Of a DNA stretch of 5,757 nucleotides, positions 1 through 5,757 are shown piece after piece. Each line of letters opens with the position of its first letter. The first letter of the stretch is position 1. This stretch comes from Acidobacteriota bacterium (GTDB lineage: Bacteria > Acidobacteriota > Thermoanaerobaculia > UBA5066). Both the position numbers and the translations under genes were made by a program. The stretch spans positions 1-5,757 of the forward strand of contig JAEUQS010000226.1 of the NCBI GenBank assembly GCA_016789625.1. The letters run 5' to 3'. Below the pieces are notes generated by a model. That model had not been told where the DNA came from. It saw only the letters and a program-made list of their open reading frames with translations, and ran no database searches.

Positions 1-1881
1 ATAGAACGCGAGGGATTCGGTGGCCGTGTCGATGGCGGTGAGGCCGCCGCCCACGACCACGATGGGGAGCTCCACGTGGAGGTTCGCGAGCGCGTCGTCG
101 CGGAACGCGCCCGTGAGCTGGAGCGCCATGAGGAAGTCCGACGCCATCCGCACGCCGCGGATGAGGCTGTTCTTCATGTCGACCATCGTGGGCTTGCCCG
201 CTCCGGCCGCGATCGCGATGTGGTCGAAGCCGAGCGCGAACGCCTGCTCCATGGTGACGGTGCCGCCGAAGCGCACGCCGCCGTAGATCGCGAGGTTCCG
301 GCGCCGGGCGAGATTGAGGTAGAGGAGGTCCAGGTAGTTCTTGTCCCAACGCACCGTGATGCCGTATTCCGAGACGCCGCCGAAGCCGCTCTGCGCGCGC
401 TCGTCGAGCGGCTTCTTGAGCGCCTCGACGTCGTGGATCGGACGCGGTGCCCGTTCGGCGTTGCCGGTGAGCTCGACGGGCAGGGGCTCGATCTTGAGCG
501 CGTCCACGGCGACGACGCCGAAGCCTTCGTTCGCGAGGTGGTGCGCGAGCGTGTACCCCGAGGGGCCGAGGCCCACGACGAGGACGTTCCGTCCGTTGTA
601 GGGGAGAGCGTAGGGACGCGCGCGGTTGAGCGGGTTCCAGCGCGTGAGGAGCGACCAGATCTCGAAGCCCCACGGCATCGAGAGGACGTCCTTGAGGACG
701 CCCGTCTCGGCCTGCGGGATGTCCACGGGCTCCTGCTGCTGGAAGATGCAGCCCTTCATGCAGTCGTTGCAGATGCGGTGTCCGGTCCCGGGCAGCATCG
801 GGTTGTCGATGACGATGAGCGCCAGCGCGCCGAGGGAGTCGCCCTCGCGCCGCAGGAGATGCATCTCCGAGATCTTCTCGTCGAGCGGGCAGCCCGTGAG
901 CACGGCGCCGTGCACGTTCTTCCTGTACGAGCCGTCCTTCTCGTGGAAGCCCTTCGAGCAGGAGTCCTTCTCGCGCTCGTGGCAGAGGAGGCAGTACGCC
1001 ACCTCGCCCAAAACCTGGCGCGGGGTCTTGCCGGGATCGGTGAGGTCGAAGCCGGCCCGGGGACGCGCGTGCGACGGGAGCCCCAGACGCTTCTCGGGGA
1101 GCGCGGGCTCGGGCCGCGAGGTCGCCACGAGGTGCGCCATGTCGAGCTTTTTCGGCGCGAAGAGGGAGGCCCAGGCCGCCGTCTCGTCGACGTGCTCCGG
1201 CGCGTGCTTGAGCCGCGCGATGAAGGCGTCGAGGAGACCTGTGAGGCGGGCGATCAGGGCGGGATCGCTTTCCTCGGACGGGACCTCCGCGCCGCCCGCG
1301 GCGCGGAGCGACGCGACGCGCGCCGTGGCGTCGTCCAGAGACAGGGTGGTGTCTTTGGCGCGGGGGGTCGCGAAAGCGCCCGCGATCTCGTGAAGCGTCC
1401 AGGAAGCGGTGGCGACCGCGAGCTCCGGGTCGGCAGCCAGGAGCTCCCCGCCGGCCAGGAGCCGTACGAGGGTCCGGCCCGTCTCGTCCGTCTCCGCCGG
1501 CGAGGTGGGGAGCGCGGTCAGAGACGCCGCGTCGGGGTACCTCCGGAAGATGCGCTTCTGGAAGATCGTCCAGCGGAACTTGAAGAGCACCTGATCGCGG
1601 TCGCTCCGCGCGAGAAGGCGCTCCCGCGCCTCGGCCACTCCGAAGATCGACGCGATGAACGGGGAGAGGGCGCGGCCCGCGTCCACGAGCAGGGAGGAAA
1701 GGGCCGTGGGCGAGAGCGGCTCGCCGCTGCGGTAACGCTCGAAGCGCTCGGCCAGCTCGGGCTGCCCGGCGGCGAGCTCGGCGCGGAACGCGCGATCCAG
1801 CGCCGCGAGGTGCAGCGGGTCGTGCAGCTTGGCGAAGGTGGTGCCGAGGGCGTCCTGGTTTTCGGGGAAGTCCGGTGTCAT
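1..1881 (-). CDS. Large FAD-dependent oxidoreductase with GltD/DPD-type 4Fe-4S segment, 3' end beyond window
   Basis: Translated from the ATG at 1881 down to base 1, this gives 627 uninterrupted residues with no stop, so the C-terminus lies outside the window. Residues 1-290 are mostly helical-looking and match no domain I recognise. Residues 297-378 carry C297-x2-C300-x7-C308, the GltD-like GCPLDEKI (C331), and C371-x2-C374-x3-C378 followed by EPVDIPQAE. This layout resembles the N-terminal iron-sulfur region of glutamate synthase small subunit (GltD) and dihydropyrimidine dehydrogenase. Residues 430-450 form an FAD Rossmann motif (VVGLGPSG, ending in D450). AIAAGAGKP near 556-563 resembles the FAD-side ATG motif. 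GGGLTAID at 611-618 resembles the GGGxTAxD of the NAD(P)H-binding fold. It should therefore be a cytoplasmic oxidoreductase passing electrons between NAD(P)H, FAD and FeS clusters; the substrate is unknown. The ATG is the first in frame, and GGAAAG lies 8 bases upstream. GltD itself is unlikely, because there the cysteines begin near residue 40. Confidence 0.88.
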   Translation of the reverse strand, partial: MTPDFPENQDALGTTFAKLHDPLHLAALDRAFRAELAAGQPELAERFERYRSGEPLSPTALSSLLVDAGRALSPFIASIFGVAEARERLLARSDRDQVLFKFRWTIFQKRIFRRYPDAASLTALPTSPAETDETGRTLVRLLAGGELLAADPELAVATASWTLHEIAGAFATPRAKDTTLSLDDATARVASLRAAGGAEVPSEESDPALIARLTGLLDAFIARLKHAPEHVDETAAWASLFAPKKLDMAHLVATSRPEPALPEKRLGLPSHARPRAGFDLTDPGKTPRQVLGEVAYCLLCHEREKDSCSKGFHEKDGSYRKNVHGAVLTGCPLDEKISEMHLLRREGDSLGALALIVIDNPMLPGTGHRICNDCMKGCIFQQQEPVDIPQAETGVLKDVLSMPWGFEIWSLLTRWNPLNRARPYALPYNGRNVLVVGLGPSGYTLAHHLANEGFGVVAVDALKIEPLPVELTGNAERAPRPIHDVEALKKPLDERAQSGFGGVSEYGITVRWDKNYLDLLYLNLARRRNLAIYGGVRFGGTVTMEQAFALGFDHIAIAAGAGKPTMVDMKNSLIRGVRMASDFLMALQLTGAFRDDALANLHVELPIVVVGGGLTAIDTATESLAFY

Positions 1882-1889
1882 GCGGGTCG

Positions 1890-1895
1890 CTTTCC
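1890..1895 (-). promoter_or_regulatory. Weak ribosome binding site of the flavoprotein gene
   Basis: On the minus strand GGAAAG precedes the ATG at 1881 with an 8-base spacer. It is a partial Shine-Dalgarno match with acceptable spacing. There is no competing in-frame ATG or GTG upstream through at least base 1944, so it supports the chosen start. Confidence 0.4.
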
Positions 1896-1925
1896 GTTCG
1901 AAGACGATAATCAGTGTGGAATGAC

Positions 1926-1930
1926 GAGAG
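1926..1930 (+). promoter_or_regulatory. Possible ribosome binding site deciding the kinase start
   Basis: GAGAG lies 4 bases before the ATG at 1935. The alternative GTG at 1914 has no purine-rich stretch at normal spacing and sits 2 bases after a -10-like GATAAT. This favours the ATG, though the match is short and the spacing a little tight. Confidence 0.35.
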
Positions 1931-1934
1931 CCTG

Positions 1935-4295
1935 ATGCTGACGAGCGGCGGAACGCCCGCGGACTCGAGTCTCCGCGCCGAACGGGAGCAGTTTCTCTCC
2001 GAGTTCGCGAAGGCCCTGGCCGAGGGGGTCGACCTGACGCGGATCCTGTCGTGGTCCGCCGCGGAGGCCGGCCGGCTCCTTGCCGTCGACCGGGTGTCAC
2101 TTTACCTCTTCGGGGGCCCGGCCGAGCCCGGTGTCCTCGAGATCGCAGCCTGCTGGGCCCGTGAGGGCACGCCGCCGCATCCCGGCGACAGCGTGAGCGT
2201 CGAGTCGCTGCCGGCGGAGATCCGCAGGCACGAGACGTTGGCCTCCCGGGACGCCGCCACGGATCCGCGCCTCCTCGCGGGGCGGAGCCTCCTCGAGACG
2301 TGGGGCACGAAATCCGCTCTGCTCGTTCCGGTGTCTTTGGGTGGCCGGCTGCGCGGTGTCGCTGGGGCGGCGACGCTGCGCGAGCCCCGGGACTTCACGG
2401 CCGACGATCAGGGCTTCCTGCAGTCGGCGATGCGGCACCTCGCGGCGGCGCTCAAGCAGGGGGAGCTCCTCGGCCAGCTCGGGCGGGAGAAGGACCGCCT
2501 CCGGGCCCTCTTCGATCTCGCTTCGGCCGTGAACGCCAGCCGCAGCGTGAACGAGGTTCTCGACGCGGCGATGCGAGGTCTCGCCGAGACGCTCAGGTTC
2601 CCCGTGTGCGGCGTGGCCCTCGTCTCGGAGGACGGCTCGTCGCTCGTTCCCGCGCGCCAGCTCGGCACACGCCTGCCCGCCCCCACCGTCTCCCTGCGGG
2701 CCGACCTCTCGCCCCTCACGGCGCGCGCGTTCGCGACCGGGACCCCCGTGATCGTCGAGGACGCCGCGAAGCTCCCGCCGGGCTTCGCCCGGGACCTCAT
2801 GGTGTCGATGGGCGTTACGGAGGCCGGGCTGTTCCCGCTCGTCGGCATGGTCAAGCCTCTCGGGCTCCTCGTCGTCGCCTGCACGGGGCCCGGCCGGGAG
2901 CTCGAGCCCGACGACGTGTCGACTCTGCAGTCGCTCGCGGGGTTCGTGGCCGTCTCCCTCGAGCAGCGCCGCGCCACCGAGGAGCTGGCCCGTCGGACGC
3001 GGATCCTCGAATCGATCGCGCGCGCGACGAAGCTCCTCAACTTCCGGCTCAACGCGCCCGACGTGCTGCAGTCGGTCGTGGAGGAGACCTGCCGCGCTTT
3101 TCCCGAGGCGGAGGGGGCCGTGGCCTACACCGCCGTCGAGGGTCTCGACAGCCTGCTCGTCGCGGCGGCGTTCGGCGCGGGCCAGGCCACGAAGGACTCC
3201 CACGGGGGGCGGCCGATCCCGATCGAGAACCTCCAGTGCGCGGGCCGGGCCTTCGAGGAGAACACCACGATGGTGCTCGACGTCTCGGGCCTCGAGGAGC
3301 TGATGCAGACCGACTCGCTGGAAACCCGGGCGAGGGTCCGCGCGACGCTGGGCGAGGGCGAGATCCGCCAGCTCATGGCGGCCCCCGTGCGCGTCGGCGA
3401 CCGCAAGCTCGGGGTCATCGAGGTGCTCGCCACCCGCGCCGGCGTGTTCTCCTCGCGGGATGCCGAGACCCTGGCGCTCCTCGCCGAGCAGGCGGCCATC
3501 GCGCTGCGCAACGCCCGGCTCATCGAGGATCTGTCCCGGCTCAACCGGCTCAAGGACGACTTCCTCGCGAACCTCTCGCACGAGGTGCGCACGCCGCTCA
3601 CCTCGATCGTGGGCTGGGCCGAGGTGCTGCTCGACGCCGACGGCCAGGAGACCCCGCCCTCCTCGAGGCGGGCGGTCACGGCGATCGTCGCCCAGGCCGA
3701 GGCGCTCTCGCGGATGCTCACCGATCTCATCGACCTTTCGCGCATCGACAACGCCGGGCTGGAGCTCCGGGTCTCGCAGTTCTCGCCCGTCGAGCTCGTG
3801 CACGAGGCCGTGGAGTCGGTGCGGCCCTCGGCCACGAAGAAGGGAGTGCTCCTCCTCGTGGAGGCCGAGGGAGAGCTGCCGCGCCTCGAGGCCGATGCCG
3901 GACGCCTCAAGCAGGTGCTCTGGAACCTCCTTTCCAACGGCATCAAGTTCTCGAAGACCGGTGACACCGTCCAGATCGTCGTGAAGAGGACGGCGGGCGG
4001 GCTCGAGATCGTCGTGACCGATCAGGGCTGGGGCATCGATCCGCAGTTCCTGCCCCTCGTGTTCGAGCGGTTCCGCCAGGAGGAGACGGCGGCCAGCCGG
4101 CGGTTCGGAGGCCTGGGCGTGGGGCTCTCGATCGCGCAGGCGATCGTGCGGGCCCATGAGGGAGCCATCGCGGTCTCGAGCGAGGGACGGGGTACCGGTG
4201 CCGTCTTTCGGGTGACGCTTCCCGAGGCCCGTCTCGTGAAGGTCCGCAAGTCCAGCTCGGGCGCCCGGCCGCTCCTGCCGGTGAGCAGAGGCTGA
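1935..4295 (+). CDS. Soluble sensor histidine kinase, GAF-GAF-GAF-HisKA-HATPase_c
   Basis: The protein has 786 residues from the ATG at 1935; a GTG at 1914 would add seven. Three GAF-type sensory domains lie at about 20-165, 190-345 and 355-526, joined by helical linkers. The dimerisation/phosphoacceptor domain (about 539-606) carries FLANLSHEVRTPL with the likely phosphorylated His549. The ATP-binding domain (about 640-765) has an N-box NLLSNGIKFS (Asn668), G1 DQGWGI (Asp696), an F-box FERF (710-713) and G2 GGLGVGLSI (725-733), so autophosphorylation should be intact. I see no signal peptide, membrane segment or receiver domain, so it should sense a cytoplasmic signal and signal to a separate response regulator, which is not in the window. 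The GAF ligands cannot be read from sequence. The final 20 or so residues after the ATPase domain are basic and Ser-rich. The HD-GYP gene follows 67 bases downstream on the same strand, probably in the same operon. The adjacent oxidoreductase is divergent. Confidence 0.93.
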   Translation: MLTSGGTPADSSLRAEREQFLSEFAKALAEGVDLTRILSWSAAEAGRLLAVDRVSLYLFGGPAEPGVLEIAACWAREGTPPHPGDSVSVESLPAEIRRHETLASRDAATDPRLLAGRSLLETWGTKSALLVPVSLGGRLRGVAGAATLREPRDFTADDQGFLQSAMRHLAAALKQGELLGQLGREKDRLRALFDLASAVNASRSVNEVLDAAMRGLAETLRFPVCGVALVSEDGSSLVPARQLGTRLPAPTVSLRADLSPLTARAFATGTPVIVEDAAKLPPGFARDLMVSMGVTEAGLFPLVGMVKPLGLLVVACTGPGRELEPDDVSTLQSLAGFVAVSLEQRRATEELARRTRILESIARATKLLNFRLNAPDVLQSVVEETCRAFPEAEGAVAYTAVEGLDSLLVAAAFGAGQATKDSHGGRPIPIENLQCAGRAFEENTTMVLDVSGLEELMQTDSLETRARVRATLGEGEIRQLMAAPVRVGDRKLGVIEVLATRAGVFSSRDAETLALLAEQAAIALRNARLIEDLSRLNRLKDDFLANLSHEVRTPLTSIVGWAEVLLDADGQETPPSSRRAVTAIVAQAEALSRMLTDLIDLSRIDNAGLELRVSQFSPVELVHEAVESVRPSATKKGVLLLVEAEGELPRLEADAGRLKQVLWNLLSNGIKFSKTGDTVQIVVKRTAGGLEIVVTDQGWGIDPQFLPLVFERFRQEETAASRRFGGLGVGLSIAQAIVRAHEGAIAVSSEGRGTGAVFRVTLPEARLVKVRKSSSGARPLLPVSRG

Positions 4296-4362
4296 GACGC
4301 CCGTCACTTTCGAGGTCGATCCCCGAGGACGCGCTTCCCTTTCCCGAACGGCGGGGGAGAGA
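4296..4362 (+). other. Intergenic spacer within a probable two-gene operon
   Basis: This 67-base gap between kinase stop and next start holds no GC hairpin followed by a T tract and no clear -35/-10 pair, which fits read-through transcription. A small inverted repeat, CCCG (4343-4346) with CGGG (4352-4355), possibly extended by two G-U pairs, overlaps the purine-rich ribosome binding site. It might dampen translation of the downstream gene, but it is short and could be chance in GC-rich DNA. Confidence 0.45.
4353..4360 (+). promoter_or_regulatory. Ribosome binding site of the HD-GYP gene, start ambiguous
   Basis: GGGGGAGA is the best Shine-Dalgarno-like run in the window. Its GGAG core ends 3 bases before the ATG at 4363 and 12 bases before a second in-frame ATG at 4372. 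Neither spacing is ideal, so either start could be used; the difference is three residues. Confidence 0.6.
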
Positions 4363-5757
4363 ATGGGTCTCATGGCAGACGGCAACGCCGCCCCCGCCGG
4401 GCTCGCGGAGCTCCAGGCGAAGACGGCAGCGCTCGAGGCCCGCGTGCACGAGGCCGAGGAGCGCATCGCGGCGCTGAACCGCATCGGCATCGCGCTCTCG
4501 GCGGAGCGGGACCTCGAGAAGCTGCTCGAGAAGATCCTCACCGAGAGCCGGCGGTTCTCGGGCTCGGAGGCGGGCTCCCTCTATCTCCTCGAAGAGGGCT
4601 CCGACGGACGCTTCCTGCGCTTCAAGCTGGCTCAGAACGACGCGGTGGCGTTCTCTTTCAGCGAGCGCACCGTCGACGTGAGCGACGAGAGCCTCTCGGG
4701 CTACGTCGCCGTGCACGGCGAGCCGCTCGTGCTCGACGACGCCTACGCGATTCCCCCCGGCGTGCCCTACCGGCACAACGACTCGTTCGACAGGTCCACG
4801 GGCTGGCGCACGCGGGCCGTGCTCGTCGTGCCCATGAAGGACCATCGCGGCGAGCTGATGGGCGTGCTCCAGCTCATGAACCGGCGCCTCTCGCCCGGTG
4901 GAGAGTTCGCGCCCTACCCGCCCGACCTCGTGCCGCTCATGCTGTCCCTCGCGACTCAGGCCGCGGTGAGCCTCAAGGCGAACCTCCTGACGGCCTCGAT
5001 CCGCAAGCTGTTCGAGGATTTCGCGCGCGCGGCCATCGTCGCGGTGGAGCAGCGCGATCCCACGACGGCCGGTCACAGCAACCGGGTGGCCGATCTCACC
5101 GGCGGCCTCGCGCGCATCGTGGACCGCGCGTCCGACGGCCCGTACGGCGACGTGAAGTTCGACCGCGAGCAGCTCCGGGAGATCGAGACGGCCGCGCTGC
5201 TCCACGACTTCGGCAAGATCTCCGTGCCCGAGAAGGTCCTCGTGAAGTCCAAGAAGCTCGAGGACGTCGACGTCGAGCGCATCCGCGAACGCTTCGACTA
5301 CGCGCTCGAATCCCAGGAGGCGAGCGAGTTCCGGGACCTCCTGCGGCGCTCGATGCGCTCCGGGGTTCCGCCCACCGAGGAGGAGCTCTACCTCCTCGAG
5401 AAGGGCCAGCGGGATCGGGCCGAGGAGCTCGAGCGCTTCTTCGGCGAAGTGCGGCGCGCGAACGAGCCGACCGTGCTCGCGAAGGAGTCGGGGCAGACGC
5501 TCACGGAGCTCCTGCGCCGCACCTGGCGGTCGCGCAGGGGGCAGGTCACGCCGCTCCTCACGGAGGACGAGTTCCGTTTCCTCTCGATTCCCCGCGGGAG
5601 CCTCTCGAACGACGAGCGCGTCCAGATCGAGAGCCACGTGACGCACACGTACCGGTTCCTCGCGACCATTCCCTGGACGCCGGATCTCGCCCGCGTGCCC
5701 GACATCGCCTACGCCCATCACGAGAAGCTCGACGGCACCGGCTACCCGCGGAAGCTG
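4363..5757 (+). CDS. GAF and HD-GYP protein, probable cyclic-di-GMP phosphodiesterase, 3' end beyond window
   Basis: 465 residues are read without a stop to the window edge, so the C-terminus is missing. Residues 10-38 look like a short coiled coil. A GAF domain spans about 38-205 and contains DDAY (125-128), NDSFD (139-143), a TGWRTRAVLVVPM stretch and GVLQLMN. This resembles GAF domains of the cyclic-nucleotide PDE/cyclase type, but ligand binding is unproven. The HD-GYP domain starts near residue 215: ExxDPTTAGHSNRV (E229, D232, H238), HDFGKISVP (H281, D282, K285), H425 and HHEKLDGTGYP (452-462). All hallmark motifs are present, so it should hydrolyse cyclic-di-GMP (inferred from family) in the cytoplasm. 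H281 and H425 are 144 residues apart, against about 29 in typical HD-GYP domains, so there is a large helical, charged insertion in between. Two start codons are possible (4363 and 4372). It lies 67 bases after the histidine kinase gene, probably co-transcribed. Confidence 0.92.
   Translation, partial: MGLMADGNAAPAGLAELQAKTAALEARVHEAEERIAALNRIGIALSAERDLEKLLEKILTESRRFSGSEAGSLYLLEEGSDGRFLRFKLAQNDAVAFSFSERTVDVSDESLSGYVAVHGEPLVLDDAYAIPPGVPYRHNDSFDRSTGWRTRAVLVVPMKDHRGELMGVLQLMNRRLSPGGEFAPYPPDLVPLMLSLATQAAVSLKANLLTASIRKLFEDFARAAIVAVEQRDPTTAGHSNRVADLTGGLARIVDRASDGPYGDVKFDREQLREIETAALLHDFGKISVPEKVLVKSKKLEDVDVERIRERFDYALESQEASEFRDLLRRSMRSGVPPTEEELYLLEKGQRDRAEELERFFGEVRRANEPTVLAKESGQTLTELLRRTWRSRRGQVTPLLTEDEFRFLSIPRGSLSNDERVQIESHVTHTYRFLATIPWTPDLARVPDIAYAHHEKLDGTGYPRKL

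Larger units (their letters stand above)
1882..1934. promoter_or_regulatory. Short divergent intergenic region with a possible bidirectional -10 pocket
   Basis: Only 53 bases separate the flavoprotein ATG (1881) from the kinase ATG (1935), or 32 if the kinase starts at the GTG at 1914. The only AT-rich patch is around 1906-1912. On the plus strand it reads GATAAT (1906-1911), one mismatch from the sigma-70 -10 consensus. On the minus strand it reads GATTAT (1912-1907), a poorer match. I see no good -35 hexamer for either direction at 16-18 bases spacing. If the plus-strand -10 is real, transcription would start near 1918, which fits the ATG at 1935 and not the GTG at 1914. A palindromic TTCGAA sits at 1897-1902. 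The promoter reading is an inference from short matches. Confidence 0.3.

Noticed and set aside
1..1881. Naming the flavoprotein gltD or a dihydropyrimidine dehydrogenase subunit gene.
   Set aside because: The FeS/FAD/NAD(P) core is similar, but the 290-residue N-terminal region and variant cysteine spacing differ, no gltB-like neighbour is visible, and the C-terminus is not in the window.
76..1935. A 619-codon open frame on the plus strand opposite the flavoprotein gene.
   Set aside because: Its translation is Arg/Glu/Gly-rich with no recognisable motif, whereas the minus strand gives FeS, FAD and NAD(P) motifs in one frame. Long antisense frames are expected in GC-rich coding DNA.
1935..3500. 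Phytochrome-type or light-sensing role for the kinase GAF domains.
   Set aside because: I see no bilin-attachment cysteine in context, no DIP-like motif and no PHY domain signature; the GAF ligand is left unassigned.
3653..3672. Inverted repeat CCCGCC/GGCGGG with an 8-base loop, terminator-like.
   Set aside because: It lies inside the kinase coding region, between the HisKA motif and the ATPase domain, with no T tract after it; likely chance in GC-rich codons.
2097..4541. An 814-codon open frame on the minus strand opposite the kinase.
   Set aside because: Its composition is low-complexity and charged with no domain, and it runs across the start of the HD-GYP gene. The plus strand has the complete set of kinase motifs.
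3943..5721. A 592-codon open frame on the minus strand opposite the HD-GYP gene.
   Set aside because: It has no motifs and is another antisense shadow of a GC-rich gene; the plus-strand frame has intact HD-GYP signatures.

Overview
The window is GC-rich DNA with strong G/C preference at third codon positions. It is almost fully coding, and both outer genes are cut by the window edges. The style (GC-rich, multi-GAF sensor kinase, GAF plus HD-GYP protein, large FeS/FAD oxidoreductase) fits an environmental bacterium such as an acidobacterium or a member of the former Deltaproteobacteria (for example Myxococcota). No taxonomic marker gene is present, so this placement is a guess.

Layout. (1) Bases 1-1881, minus strand: the first 627 residues of a large flavoprotein. 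It has an unrecognised N-terminal region of about 290 residues, a cysteine-rich GltD/dihydropyrimidine-dehydrogenase-type 4Fe-4S segment, an FAD Rossmann fold, and the start of a second, NAD(P)-type nucleotide fold where the window ends. (2) Bases 1882-1934: a very short divergent intergenic region with one AT-rich pocket that could act as a -10 element in either direction. (3) Bases 1935-4295 (or 1914-4295 from an upstream GTG), plus strand: a soluble histidine kinase with three GAF domains, a HisKA domain and a HATPase_c domain, with all core motifs present. (4) Bases 4296-4362: a 67-base gap with no terminator seen and a purine-rich ribosome binding site at its end. (5) Bases 4363 to the window end, plus strand: the first 465 residues of a coiled-coil, GAF and HD-GYP protein. 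It is a likely cyclic-di-GMP phosphodiesterase with intact HD and HHExxDGxGYP motifs and an insertion of roughly 100 residues or more inside the catalytic domain.

How they may work together (inference). The kinase and the HD-GYP protein are probably co-transcribed. They would link cytoplasmic GAF sensing to phosphorelay and cyclic-di-GMP turnover. No receiver-domain protein lies in the window, so the kinase's partner is unknown. The FeS flavoprotein is read divergently from nearly the same spot, which raises the possibility of a shared redox or metabolic theme, but nothing in the sequence proves this. The most unusual features are the HD-GYP insertion and the long N-terminal extension of the flavoprotein. 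I see no mobile element, CRISPR array, RNA gene or convincing terminator.
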